64,000 bases of DNA from Flavobacteriales bacterium (GCA_002862785.1 PKDZ01000040.1:1-64000), one strand, 5' to 3'; counted from the stretch's first letter, positions 16,738-25,031 are shown. Translations and numbers: made by a program. Notes: generated by a model from the letters alone, not told the origin.

Positions 16738-17918
16738 CAGGCTCCGCAGTCGATCACCAAGGCGCTGGCCCCTCCTCCTCCATTGCAGATGCCCGCCGCG
16801 CCATAGCGCTTGCCGTGCCGCTTCAAGGCATGGATCAGTGTCACGACGATGCGGCTTCCGGAGCTACCGAGGGGGTGGCCCAGCGAAACGGCGCCGCCGT
16901 TCACGTTGACCTTGGCGGCATCCAAGCCGAGCAGCTTCATGTTGGCGAGTCCCACTACAGAGAATGCCTCATTCAATTCTACGAGGTCCATTTGATCCAG
17001 GCTCATGCCTGCCCGGTCGAGGGCGATGGGCACGGCCTTGGCGGGGGCAATGGTGAACCGTTCTGGTTCACGCGCGGCATCCGCATTGGACAAGATGGTG
17101 GCCAACGGGGTGATCCCCAGCTCTGCCGCCTTGTCAGCAGACATGAGGACGAGGGCGCTGGCGCCGTCGTTCAGGGTGCTGGCATTGGCTGCCGTGACGG
17201 ATCCCTCCTTGTCGAAGACGGGGCGCAAGGAGGGAATCTTCTCCAGTTTCACATTGCGGAACTCTTCATCTTCGGTGACCATGACCGGATCGCCCTTGCG
17301 TTGCGGGACTGGGACCGGCACGACCTCGTCGGAGAAGGCGCCGGCCTCCCAAGCGGCAGCGGACCGGCGATAGCTTTCAATGGCGAAGGCATCCTGGTCT
17401 TCACGGCTGAACTCATGCTCCTTGGCACAGAGTTCGGCACACAGGCCCATGTGGTGATTCTGGTAGACATCGGTCAAGCCGTCGAGGACCATGCCGTCGA
17501 CCGCCTTGATGTTGCCCAGCTTGACGCCCTGCCGGCCGTTCAGGTAGTGCGGCACCTGCGACATGTTCTCCATGCCGCCTGCGATGGCGACGTCGATGTG
17601 CCCGAGGGCGATGGCGTTGGCTGCCAAGTGAATGGCTTTCATGCCGCTTGAGCATACTTTGTTGACCGTGGTACACGGGACCGTGTCGGGGATGCCCGCA
17701 CCCATGGCGGCCTGCCGGGCCGGGGCCTGGCCGAGGCCGGCTTGCAGCACATTGCCCATGAACACTTCGTCCACCTGATTGGCGGAAAGACCGGCGGCAT
17801 CCAGCGCACCTTGGATGGCGATGGAGCCCAATTCCGGGGCGGGAATGGTCGAGAGGGCGCCGAGGAAGGATCCCATCGGGGTGCGGCGGGCGGCGGCGAT
17901 GATGACGGTTCTGCTCAT
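16737..17918 (-). CDS. Acetyl-CoA C-acetyltransferase (thiolase)
   Basis: A 393-residue thiolase that condenses two acetyl-CoA, or cleaves 3-oxoacyl-CoA, in the cytoplasm. Key residues: nucleophile Cys89 in NKVCSSGMKA, the NEAFSVV block, His in SLGHPLG and the second catalytic Cys in GICNGGGGA near the C-terminus. The length is normal for the family. The biosynthetic acetoacetyl-CoA type is likely, but degradative activity with the dehydrogenase at 6986-8155 is also possible. The start MSRTVIIAAARRTP at 17918 is the family start; an in-frame ATG 15 nt upstream only adds MKLSE. Confidence 0.92.
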   Translation of the reverse strand: MSRTVIIAAARRTPMGSFLGALSTIPAPELGSIAIQGALDAAGLSANQVDEVFMGNVLQAGLGQAPARQAAMGAGIPDTVPCTTVNKVCSSGMKAIHLAANAIALGHIDVAIAGGMENMSQVPHYLNGRQGVKLGNIKAVDGMVLDGLTDVYQNHHMGLCAELCAKEHEFSREDQDAFAIESYRRSAAAWEAGAFSDEVVPVPVPQRKGDPVMVTEDEEFRNVKLEKIPSLRPVFDKEGSVTAANASTLNDGASALVLMSADKAAELGITPLATILSNADAAREPERFTIAPAKAVPIALDRAGMSLDQMDLVELNEAFSVVGLANMKLLGLDAAKVNVNGGAVSLGHPLGSSGSRIVVTLIHALKRHGKRYGAAGICNGGGGASALVIDCGA

Positions 17919-17938
17919 TTCAGACAGTTTCAACGCCT

Positions 17939-17946
17939 CGAAGATA
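17939..17946 (-). promoter_or_regulatory. Possible -7 element of the thiolase operon
   Basis: The minus strand reads TATCTTCG, one mismatch from TAnnTTTG, 20 nt before the thiolase ATG. The hairpin at 18101-18128 isolates this promoter from the upstream gene, which supports independent transcription. Confidence 0.35.
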
Positions 17947-18100
17947 GCCTCCGCATCCCGCCTTGCATTGGCATTCGTTGGGAGTCGAAATCAGCCCATT
18001 GGCGGTTTTGGCACGGGGCTTGCACCTCTCTTCACAGCTGAAAGCAGCGAGATATGGTTCAAAGTGCGGGCGACAAGCCTGCGCAGATTTGGTTAAGGTT

Positions 18101-18128
18101 GAAGCGCCCCGAAACGTCGGGGCGCTTC
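18101..18128 (-). terminator. Hairpin terminator of the pseudouridine synthase-like gene
   Basis: A perfect 12-bp stem, GAAGCGCCCCGA / TCGGGGCGCTTC with a 4-nt loop, begins at the base next to the stop codon at 18129. The following T tract is weak, but the stem is GC-rich and perfectly paired, and the next gene has its own candidate promoter. Confidence 0.7.
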
Positions 18129-19025
18129 TCATTTTACGACCCGGAGAAACTCCTTGGGCATGCGGGTCTTCACCTCCCACATGGCGTCGAGGGTCTCATC
18201 GGTCAGGACTGCGCGGAACAGGTGCACACCTTGGCGTCCGAGCGGGTCCGGCGCATCCTGACCAAGCCCACAGACCATGCAGTCATGGTGCCGGAGACCG
18301 GGAAGAATGTCGGGAATGTCCTGAAGTCCAGCCTTGACGCGCAGAATGGTGAACCTTCCGCCGGAGCGCATCTTCCGGAAGGGGAATTTCTTGGCGGAGT
18401 ATTTCTCTCCTGGCTTGCGGCGGGCGCTGAACTCCCCATCTTCTGGCATCTCGCCCCGAAGAAGCAGATACGATTCGAAGTGGAAGTCGCCCCATTTCTC
18501 CTGCAGGCGACGACGCAGGGTGATGTCCCGGACCACCACGGCGATGCCGCTGCTGTCCTTGTCCAACAGATTCACGAAATGCACTGGACGTTCCACCTTG
18601 CCTTGCTCGAGGTCCCTTGCGATGAGAAAGTCCTTGACCCGGGTGAAGCTGGTGTCCACCCGTGGATTCGGGGAAGCGGCCACCCAGCCCGCTGGCTTCA
18701 TGTAGCAAAACAGGTCGTCGTCCTCATACAGGATTTCGAAAGGCAGGTCATCCGCCGGTCGGATGGATTTTGGACTGTCCGCCGTTTCCAATTTCCTCGG
18801 GTCCTTGGCCTCGGGAGCGGAAATCTCCTGCCCCACTTTGATGACCGTCGACGGGATTTTGATGACTTCATCCGACACCCTCACGGCACCGCCCTTGATC
18901 AAGTTGCGGGCGGCGGTGGTGCTGGCGAGGCCGAGCTGGGAACGCACTTGCGCATGGAGTGGCGCTTCGATTTCGGCAATCCAACGGAGGATCACCGGTT
19001 TCGGACGGGAAGGACGCTGCGGCAT
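18129..19025 (-). CDS. Divergent RluA/RsuA-like pseudouridine synthase
   Basis: About 298 residues. An S4-like RNA-binding domain is visible at the N-terminus (RSQLGLASTTAARNLIKGG), then the KPAG block and a segment VNLLDKDSSGIAVV that corresponds to the HRLDKDTSG catalytic loop of RluA enzymes. The catalytic Asp is kept but the usual Arg before it is replaced by Leu, and the TGRxHQIR block expected later is not recognisable (LQDIPDILPGLRHHD instead). It could be an active but aberrant synthase or an RNA-binding paralogue without activity. The start MPQRPSRPK at 19025 is preferred; an ATG at 19043 is possible. Confidence 0.65.
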   Translation of the reverse strand: MPQRPSRPKPVILRWIAEIEAPLHAQVRSQLGLASTTAARNLIKGGAVRVSDEVIKIPSTVIKVGQEISAPEAKDPRKLETADSPKSIRPADDLPFEILYEDDDLFCYMKPAGWVAASPNPRVDTSFTRVKDFLIARDLEQGKVERPVHFVNLLDKDSSGIAVVVRDITLRRRLQEKWGDFHFESYLLLRGEMPEDGEFSARRKPGEKYSAKKFPFRKMRSGGRFTILRVKAGLQDIPDILPGLRHHDCMVCGLGQDAPDPLGRQGVHLFRAVLTDETLDAMWEVKTRMPKEFLRVVK

Positions 19026-19052
19026 TGGGGGCGCAAGATGCACCGCTCCGGC

Positions 19053-22000
19053 TCAATCCGAGCACGTCTCGCCGTACAATGCCAACAAGGCGAGGATGTC
19101 ATGGGTGGAGACCGTTCCATCTCCGGTGATGTCCCACGTGCAACCCTCGGTGCAGCCAAATTGGGAGAGGATGACGAGAATGTCAGTGGCTCCATGGACG
19201 CCATCCCCGTCGACGTCGCCTGGACAAGAGGGGTTCGGGCAGGCATAATCACACGTCCCCTCGTCGGTGGACGCCGCCGGATCAAAGTTGCAGGCTTCCG
19301 GGTCGGTGCATCCGCTGAATCCGCTGACCGGCAGGACAAAGGACCCCGTGCTGCCATCGCTGAATCCGGGGCCGAGACCGCTGACATCCAGCACGGACCA
19401 AACCGTTCCGCCCCCCAAGGCCATCACGTCCAAGGTTCCTGTCATGCCGCACTCTGTCCCTGCGACCCCATTGTCTCCCAAATCGTGGAGCTGGATGGTG
19501 TAGTCCCCATGGACAAGACACAGGGTGTCCGTGGTCCACTGCTCAGGGGCAAAGTGGAACCCCTCTCCCATCGCGGTCCCAGCACTGTCGAGCATAGCCC
19601 AACCTAGCTCAAGGGGTTTGCAGTCTGCGAGTGTCCGGATGAACACGGGGCCGGCGAGCGCCCGATGTCGCCAATCGGCCTCGGCCACGTCATTCTCTGC
19701 CACAGCATCCGGCCCAGAGCTTAAGAGTCCATCCTGAACGGATCCAGAAACCCCCACAACATTGGCCAGTCGGGCCTGGAGCGTCGTCCCATAAGGCAGG
19801 GCGTCCGGCAGGACATTGGGCCAAGGCAGTTCAGCCAATCGGTTGGGCGGTAGCACAAAACCGTAGTCGACAGTGTCCATTCCCGCCCAGACCACGGTGG
19901 CGGCCACGAGGGTGTCCGTCCCGGCATTCCGAAGGACCAACCGGACGTTGGGGGTGGTTCCGCATTCACGCTCTCCGGCCCCCACAATGTGAAGGGCGGC
20001 CCCATCCCGGGCCGGGAGTTCCCGCAAAGGAGCCTTCCAGAGGCCCCTGCCATAGGTGGCAAGGAGCAATTCCCCTGTGCTCTTTCGAATGCCGAGATCT
20101 GAACACAGCACCTCGGGCAACCCTGCTTTGTACGGGTCCCAGGCACCACTGTTCATCGCCCTGACATAGACGCCCGCATCAGTGCCGGCATAGAGGTCCC
20201 CAGTGGCCTCGTCCATCACCATCGTGTTGACAGGAAGGGCCGGGAGCCCCGCTCCTGCAGAGCTCCAAGAGCCTCCTCCATCGGTGGTTTTCCAAATCCT
20301 GTTTTCCGCATCATACGCGCCGAATGAAAGCCACCAGACTCCAGCTGAATCCGGGTGCAGCACGGCGTCTGTGATGGGCAGACCCGGCATTCCGGGCAAA
20401 GGGATCCAGTTCTGGAGGTCCTCGGTGAAGAAGGCCAATGCCCCCTTGGCCACCAAAGCAAGGCTATCCTGAGCGGTGGTCAAGGCCAACACTTCGATCT
20501 GGTCGCCGGGAAGGGCATTTGATTGGCTCCAGCTCGCCCCGTCATCGTCCGTGTGATAGAGCCTGCGTTTGGCCACGAAGGTGCGGCCCGGTTGGCCCGG
20601 AGCAAATTGCATGGGGGTGTCCCAATCGCCACGCTCATGGACCCCTTCCCCACTTCCCTCAATCCACTCCTGCCAGCTCCACCCTCCATCCGGAGAACGG
20701 AAGGTTCGACCGTAGTATTCCGCGGCGTAAAGGGTGTCCGGATGCTCAGGGTGGATCATGCAATGGAAGCCGTCGGCTCCCAGAACCTGGGCATGGATGC
20801 CTCGGTCCAACTGGTTGACTCCATTGTCCTGCCATCCGGTCAGGATGCGGTCGAGGCGGTTTTCCGAGAACCCGAGGCGATAGACCTGTCCGATGTCGAG
20901 TCCATCCGAACGGTCCTGAATGCCCTGCTCTGTGACGCGGGCGACGCCACCATCATGGGCTGATAGGACGTCTGGTGTACCAGGGATAAAGGTCAATGCG
21001 TGGTGGTCCGCATGGACGAAGGGAACCGAGTCTCCACCGAACCAATGCCCCATGCAGCTCCAAGTCTCTCCGCGGTTCCGAGATTCCCAGAGGTTGATGC
21101 CGCCGGCCACGACTCGGTCCGGGTCGACCGGATCCACGGCGAGGGCGAGATCATAGAATCCCTGACCACCGAGGTCCATTCCGCTCACCGTGTAGCCGAG
21201 GAGGTTGGGCACATCGGGAATCACCGTGTAGGTCGCTCCGCTGTCCGTGCTGAGGTAGATGCCCTCCAGTCCCTGCGTGCTGGATCGGGCGGCAATCGCC
21301 CAGACCTCACTTGGCGCAGCAGGCGAAGTAGCGAGGGTGTATCGGCTGATTCCGAAGGGGTTGGGCAAGCCAATTGGCTGGACCCAACTCTCTCCTCCGT
21401 CCGTCGATCGGAAAATCTCACCCGGCCGGAGGGCAGCATGCCAGATGGACGAGTCTCCCGGATGGGGCAAGAGATCCGAACAGAGGCCTTCTAAGGTGTT
21501 GTCGAATGTGTCCCCTCCATCGGTGCTGATCCAGACGCCATCCGTCGTGGCCGCGAGGATGTAGTCCGGATGTCCGGCCATGCGGTGGACCCGGCTGACT
21601 GTGTTGGCCTCGGAAAGCGCAAACCCGAGGCCGGTGGGCTCCCAGTTTTGCCCTCCATCCGTCGTCTCCATGAGGCCGACCCCGTAGGCACTGCCGAAGT
21701 CCGCATCGCCCGTGGCCACGATTACATGTTCGGGGTTGTCTGGGTGGAAGGCCACGTCCGACACCCCCATTCCGGCCCAGTCCGACGTGCCGAGCAAGGA
21801 CCAACTGTCGCCTGAGTCCAATGTCTGCCACACGCCACCACTGGGTGCGCAAGCAATCCAACGGGAAGCATCGTTGGGGTCAATGACCACACGATTGATG
21901 CGTCCAGCCCCATTGTGCAAGGGCAGTCCGGGCGGAGTGGCAGGCGACCAGACGGTGGGAAGTGGCGTGATCCTCGCCTGTCGGCCCGCCCGTTCCGCCT

Positions 22001-22301
22001 GGGTCGCCATCCAGGGCGAATTCGAGTGGAAGGGCTCCTGTCCAGCGGTGTCGAATGCCCACCGCTTTTCCGCGAAATGCCACCACCTCTGAAAAGGCTT
22101 GAACCCCTTCCCCTTTGCGGGAAGGCTGTCGGACCACGTGCTGTCGAAGTCGGCCTTGGCCTGTGCCCAATCGGCGCCGGGAACGAGGCCATCGGACCAA
22201 TGTTGAGCTTTAAGTTTGGGCTGCGCCAGCAACATCCCCACCGTGAAAAGCACGAGGGCGACCTCCCTCCTCGGGCTGTCCGGTTTCGGTTTGCGGCGCA
22301 T
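19053..22301 (-). CDS. Large secreted BNR/sortilin-like beta-propeller protein with dockerin-like tail
   Basis: A 1082-residue exported protein with an N-terminal signal sequence (VALVLFTVGMLLAQPKLKAQ). Residues about 130-780 hold many BNR-type repeats, each with an S/TTDGG.SW box (TTDGGQNWEP, STDGGDTFDN, STDGGESWVQ, TTDGGGSWSS), as in sortilin-like propellers. After that comes an immunoglobulin-like region, a Cys motif (GCTDPEACNFDPAASTDEG) and a C-terminal dockerin-like pair (DVDGDGVHGATD, DITGDGTVSTHD) with FGCTEGC and a final CSD. Expected location is the cell surface or outside. No sialidase catalytic residues were recognised, so a binding or structural role is more likely. Confidence 0.78.
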   Translation of the reverse strand: MRRKPKPDSPRREVALVLFTVGMLLAQPKLKAQHWSDGLVPGADWAQAKADFDSTWSDSLPAKGKGFKPFQRWWHFAEKRWAFDTAGQEPFHSNSPWMATQAERAGRQARITPLPTVWSPATPPGLPLHNGAGRINRVVIDPNDASRWIACAPSGGVWQTLDSGDSWSLLGTSDWAGMGVSDVAFHPDNPEHVIVATGDADFGSAYGVGLMETTDGGQNWEPTGLGFALSEANTVSRVHRMAGHPDYILAATTDGVWISTDGGDTFDNTLEGLCSDLLPHPGDSSIWHAALRPGEIFRSTDGGESWVQPIGLPNPFGISRYTLATSPAAPSEVWAIAARSSTQGLEGIYLSTDSGATYTVIPDVPNLLGYTVSGMDLGGQGFYDLALAVDPVDPDRVVAGGINLWESRNRGETWSCMGHWFGGDSVPFVHADHHALTFIPGTPDVLSAHDGGVARVTEQGIQDRSDGLDIGQVYRLGFSENRLDRILTGWQDNGVNQLDRGIHAQVLGADGFHCMIHPEHPDTLYAAEYYGRTFRSPDGGWSWQEWIEGSGEGVHERGDWDTPMQFAPGQPGRTFVAKRRLYHTDDDGASWSQSNALPGDQIEVLALTTAQDSLALVAKGALAFFTEDLQNWIPLPGMPGLPITDAVLHPDSAGVWWLSFGAYDAENRIWKTTDGGGSWSSAGAGLPALPVNTMVMDEATGDLYAGTDAGVYVRAMNSGAWDPYKAGLPEVLCSDLGIRKSTGELLLATYGRGLWKAPLRELPARDGAALHIVGAGERECGTTPNVRLVLRNAGTDTLVAATVVWAGMDTVDYGFVLPPNRLAELPWPNVLPDALPYGTTLQARLANVVGVSGSVQDGLLSSGPDAVAENDVAEADWRHRALAGPVFIRTLADCKPLELGWAMLDSAGTAMGEGFHFAPEQWTTDTLCLVHGDYTIQLHDLGDNGVAGTECGMTGTLDVMALGGGTVWSVLDVSGLGPGFSDGSTGSFVLPVSGFSGCTDPEACNFDPAASTDEGTCDYACPNPSCPGDVDGDGVHGATDILVILSQFGCTEGCTWDITGDGTVSTHDILALLALYGETCSD

Positions 22302-22393
22302 CGCGATCTTGGTGTCGCCTGATGATGCGACGGGGCCATCGCATGCCGCTGGATCCGGGCCTCAAGCGCGCAACCCGGAGCGGAGATTGTTGA

Positions 22394-22618
22394 TCATTCC
22401 GGGCAAGCCACACCGAATGTGCTCAGCGCCTGAAGAATGCCGTTGGCTGCCACCAATCCGTCGCCATTTAGGTCCGGCGCTCCGCAATCGAAGGTGCAGC
22501 CGAAAGAAGACAGGATGATCAGGATGTATGTCGTGAGGTTCTCCACGAGGATGAACTGAGTTTGGGTCAGTCCAGCGGAAACCAAAAGGCACATCAAGAT
22601 TGCTGCTTTGAGGAGCAT
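22394..22618 (-). CDS. 74-residue secreted protein consisting almost only of a dockerin-like tail
   Basis: A very small gene: a signal peptide (MLLKAAILMCLLVSAGLTQ) leads at once into a degenerate first loop (NLTTYILIILSSFGCTFDC) and an intact second loop (DLNGDGLVAANG) ending STFGVACPE. The first calcium-binding loop has lost its Asp residues. It reads like a full secreted protein whose middle was removed, leaving the export signal joined to the tail. It may be a free-standing ligand module, or a remnant. It lies between two larger genes with the same kind of tail. Confidence 0.55.
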   Translation of the reverse strand: MLLKAAILMCLLVSAGLTQTQFILVENLTTYILIILSSFGCTFDCGAPDLNGDGLVAANGILQALSTFGVACPE

Positions 22619-22948
22619 AGTAGAAGTTTCATCTATGAATATACGAATCCCTGGGGGAACAGTCGGTTTTGACCACCGTTTGGGACGAAGGCGCATACGC
22701 AGCCAACGTGCGAGGGTTACACCTTAGCCTCTCCTATCAAATGGCGTTAGGTGATCTGAATGAGTCGTGTCAGATTTTCGACGATAGAAACATACGCAGG
22801 CCCGCATTCAACGGCATTTTTCTCCTCCAATCAATTCTTCGATTCGATACTCCCATATGGAGTTTCGATATTTCTTATATATTTTACATGTTGGGATTCG
22901 TGGTTGCGTTGAATCGCATCTGGGTTATTCCTAAATTCAGTGAACCAA
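22619..22948. other. AT-rich intergenic stretch, no gene recognised
   Basis: About 330 bp that is clearly more AT-rich than the surrounding genes, with runs such as TTTCTTATATATTTTAC. It carries possible outward promoters for the two flanking dockerin-tail genes (a TATATTCA at 22636-22643 on the minus strand and TTG-N20-TAAATTCA on the plus strand). Short open frames cross it but show no family signature or codon bias. Confidence 0.5.
22909..22939 (+). promoter_or_regulatory. Possible promoter of the SprB-repeat/half-dockerin gene
   Basis: TTG at 22909-22911, a 20-nt spacer and TAAATTCA at 22932-22939 have the spacing seen for rpsO, though the -7 element departs from consensus at two positions. 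The ATG follows 9 nt later. Confidence 0.38.
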
Positions 22949-23404
22949 ATGTTGACCATGCTCCGCACGACCTTTCTTTTGGCCGCAGTGCTCTGCGCTC
23001 ATGTCGGCCTCGCCCAGCTTTCCATCGAGGCCACGGCCTACTCCACGCGCTGTGCCGGCAGTTCCACCGGGTTGGTGGAATTGATCGCCAGCGGGGCCAT
23101 CGGTGCGGTGACCTATCAGACCAATTTCAACTTGGCCGCTCTGCCTGCCGGCGCCTACACCATGGAGGCCACGGATGAAGGCGGCCAGACGGCCTCTGTC
23201 AGCTTTGAGATCCTCGATCACCCGGCCTCCTGTGGCTGCACCTACCCGCAGGCGTTCAACTATGACCTGAATGCCGACGTGGACAATGGCAGTTGCGTTT
23301 TTGCCACGGACCAGAGTTGTCTGGGTGACATCGTGCCCGACGGCGTGGTGGGCACCAACGACCTGCTCCAGCTCCTCGTCGAGTTTGGCGAGGTGTGCGA
23401 TTGA
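22949..23404 (+). CDS. Small secreted SprB-repeat-like protein ending in a half dockerin-like motif
   Basis: A 151-residue exported protein (signal peptide around MLRTTFLLAAVLCAHVGLAQ). Residues about 27-92 resemble an SprB-type beta-sandwich repeat, with SIEATAYSTRCAGSSTG, a GAVTYQTNF strand and LPAGAYTMEATDEGG. A Cys motif of the type CTxPxAxNYxxxAxxDNGSC follows. The end has a single calcium-loop-like repeat (DIVPDGVVGTND) with LLVEFGEVCD, only half of the tail seen in neighbours. SprB-type repeats occur in surface adhesins of gliding Bacteroidota. ATG at 22949 is used; ATG at 22958 would also leave a signal peptide. Confidence 0.68.
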   Translation: MLTMLRTTFLLAAVLCAHVGLAQLSIEATAYSTRCAGSSTGLVELIASGAIGAVTYQTNFNLAALPAGAYTMEATDEGGQTASVSFEILDHPASCGCTYPQAFNYDLNADVDNGSCVFATDQSCLGDIVPDGVVGTNDLLQLLVEFGEVCD

Positions 23405-23427
23405 CAGGGCGCTCAGCCCCTTGACGG

Positions 23428-24162
23428 TCAGTCTTCGACCTCTTTGCTGGAGGACATGGTGTGGAAGACGTTCTGGACGTCGTCGTCGTCTTCCAGTTTC
23501 TCAATGAGCTTCTCGACCTCAGCCGTGGATTCTTGGTCGAGCTCCTTGGTGTCCGTCGGAATCCGGTCAAAACCGGACTCGAGGATTTCCCGACCGTCAT
23601 CTTCTAGCTTCTTCTGGAGCGCTCCGTAACTCTCAAAGGGGCCGTAGATCATGATGGCATCTTCATCGACTCCGATGTCTTCCGCACCGAAGTCAATCAG
23701 TTCCAATTCGAGCTCTTCCGCGTCGATGCCCTCGGCAGGCACCTTGAAGTGGCAGACATGCGTGAACATGAATTCCACGCTGCCTGTCGTCCCGAGATTG
23801 CCGTTGCACTTGTTGAAGTAGCTCCGCACGTTGGCCACAGTCCGGTTGTTGTTGTCCGTGGCCGTCTCGACAAACACGGCGATGCCGTGGGGGCCATATC
23901 CTTCAAAGGTCACCTGCTTCAGATCGGCTGCATCTTTGTCGGTGGCCTTCTTGATGGCCCGCTCGATGTTGTCCTTCGGCATGTTGGCCGCACGACAGTT
24001 CTGGATGACGGCCCTCAAGCGGGCATTGAGGTCGGGATCCGCAATTCCACCTCCCTCCTTGATGGAGAGGATGATGTCCTTGTTGAGGCGGGCGAACGTC
24101 TTCGACATCGCGGCCCACCGTTTCATCTTGCGCTCCTTGCGGAATTCAAAGGCTCTTCCCAT
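23428..24162 (-). CDS. YebC/PmpR family protein
   Basis: A 244-residue member of the YebC/TACO1 family, described as a transcription regulator and, in more recent work, as a factor helping ribosomes through difficult stretches. Family hallmarks: MGRAFEFRKERKMKRWAAM at the start, KTFARLNKDI, the GGGIADPDLNARLR block, AANMPKDNIERAIKKA and FEGYGPHGIAVFVE. The ATG at 24162 matches the family N-terminus, and a perfect -7 element stands only 5 nt upstream, so the mRNA may be almost leaderless. Confidence 0.93.
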   Translation of the reverse strand: MGRAFEFRKERKMKRWAAMSKTFARLNKDIILSIKEGGGIADPDLNARLRAVIQNCRAANMPKDNIERAIKKATDKDAADLKQVTFEGYGPHGIAVFVETATDNNNRTVANVRSYFNKCNGNLGTTGSVEFMFTHVCHFKVPAEGIDAEELELELIDFGAEDIGVDEDAIMIYGPFESYGALQKKLEDDGREILESGFDRIPTDTKELDQESTAEVEKLIEKLEDDDDVQNVFHTMSSSKEVED

Positions 24163-24167
24163 GGACT

Positions 24168-24175
24168 CAAAGATA
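24168..24175 (-). promoter_or_regulatory. -7 promoter element of the yebC-like gene
   Basis: The minus strand reads TATCTTTG, a perfect TAnnTTTG match, separated from the ATG by 5 nt. Transcription would begin at or next to the start codon. Confidence 0.6.
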
Positions 24176-24248
24176 GCGGAGTGGGATTCCCGGCCGGAAA
24201 CGCAACCTTGAGGATTTCCGGACGTAAGGGTGGGAAATTCCAAGAATC

Positions 24249-24614
24249 ATGATGCCCTACCGCACCCTCTTCCTCCTCGTTGTCATCAGCATTTCCGGCA
24301 TGGTCCAAGCGCAAACTCCTGGTTCCGCCGAGCGCCATGCTCTGACGGAGTTTGACAACAGCTACGCCAACACCCTGCCCGTTCCCGTCTATGACCGAGG
24401 TCACGACCAAAATCGGTATGGATTCAACGCCATCTTCGAAATCCGTGTGGCTCCCGGAGTCGTCAAGACCCTTGACGTGCGTCAGTACTACAGCACTGAG
24501 CAGCTCGCTGTTCAGGGCTTCATGAAGGTGCGCAGCGCTTTGCCTGCCGACGCCGTCCTCGTCCACGTCGAGTGGGTGTCTCCCACGTCCGGGACCGAGG
24601 TCATCGGTCACTGA
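24249..24614 (+). CDS. Small secreted hypothetical protein
   Basis: A 121-residue exported protein with a signal peptide (MMPYRTLFLLVVISISGMVQAQ) and a mature part of about 99 residues rich in charged and aromatic residues (YDRGHDQNRYGFNAIFEIRV, VKTLDVRQYYSTEQL). No Cys and no lipobox. No family was recognised. The alternation of hydrophobic residues near the C-terminus (ADAVLVHVEWV) suggests a beta-rich periplasmic or surface protein. The second ATG at 24252 is an equally possible start. Confidence 0.6.
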   Translation: MMPYRTLFLLVVISISGMVQAQTPGSAERHALTEFDNSYANTLPVPVYDRGHDQNRYGFNAIFEIRVAPGVVKTLDVRQYYSTEQLAVQGFMKVRSALPADAVLVHVEWVSPTSGTEVIGH

Positions 24615-24623
24615 GCTTAGGAC

Positions 24624-24992
24624 TTACTTCCGCGTTCGGAGCAGGAACAACCCGATCACCACGACCAGGGCTCCTGCTCCGACCGCGAAGTAGAGCGGAT
24701 TGTTGGCCGCCGTGCTCAGCGTGGCGCCCACCCCGAGTGTTCCAAGGAACAAAAGGATGTAAACGAAGTCAGGGATTCGCTCTGTCGTTTCCACGAATTT
24801 TTCCGTGCGTTCGGTCTTCACGAGACGGCTGAGCGCGTCCTGCATGTCCCGGCCATACGCTGGGACTTTCACTTCTGTCCCATCGACTTCCCGAATGGTG
24901 ATGAAGTACTTGTTGAAGCCGGGGGCAGACTCACTGTCCCGTTGCCATTCAGCGCGGACGGCCATCCTGCGCGGTTTGGTGCTTTTTGCCAT
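24624..24992 (-). CDS. Small membrane protein, function unknown
   Basis: A 122-residue protein with a basic N-terminal soluble part (MAKSTKPRRMAVRAEW) that includes a beta-rich segment (KYFITIREVDGTEVKVPAYG), and two hydrophobic helices at the C-terminus (FVYILLFLGTLGVGATL and YFAVGAGALVVVIGLFLL) ending in RTRK. The topology suggests an inner-membrane protein with its N-terminal domain in the cytoplasm. No family was recognised. A near-consensus -7 element (CATCTTTG on the minus strand, 25011-25018) lies 18 nt before the ATG. Confidence 0.6.
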   Translation of the reverse strand: MAKSTKPRRMAVRAEWQRDSESAPGFNKYFITIREVDGTEVKVPAYGRDMQDALSRLVKTERTEKFVETTERIPDFVYILLFLGTLGVGATLSTAANNPLYFAVGAGALVVVIGLFLLRTRK

Positions 24993-25031
24993 TTTCTTGA
25001 AATGCAGGCGCAAAGATGCGCCGCACATTCC

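Noticed and set aside
22690..22770. Possible integron attC-like site ending in GGCGTTAGGTG
   Set aside because: A GTTRRRY core is present, but the matching left-hand boxes have wrong spacing and poor complementarity, and there is no integrase or cassette gene in view.
22669..23178. Open frame running from the AT-rich gap into the SprB-like gene in another frame
   Set aside because: No recognisable family, abrupt composition change along its length, and it overlaps a gene with a signal peptide and known repeats.
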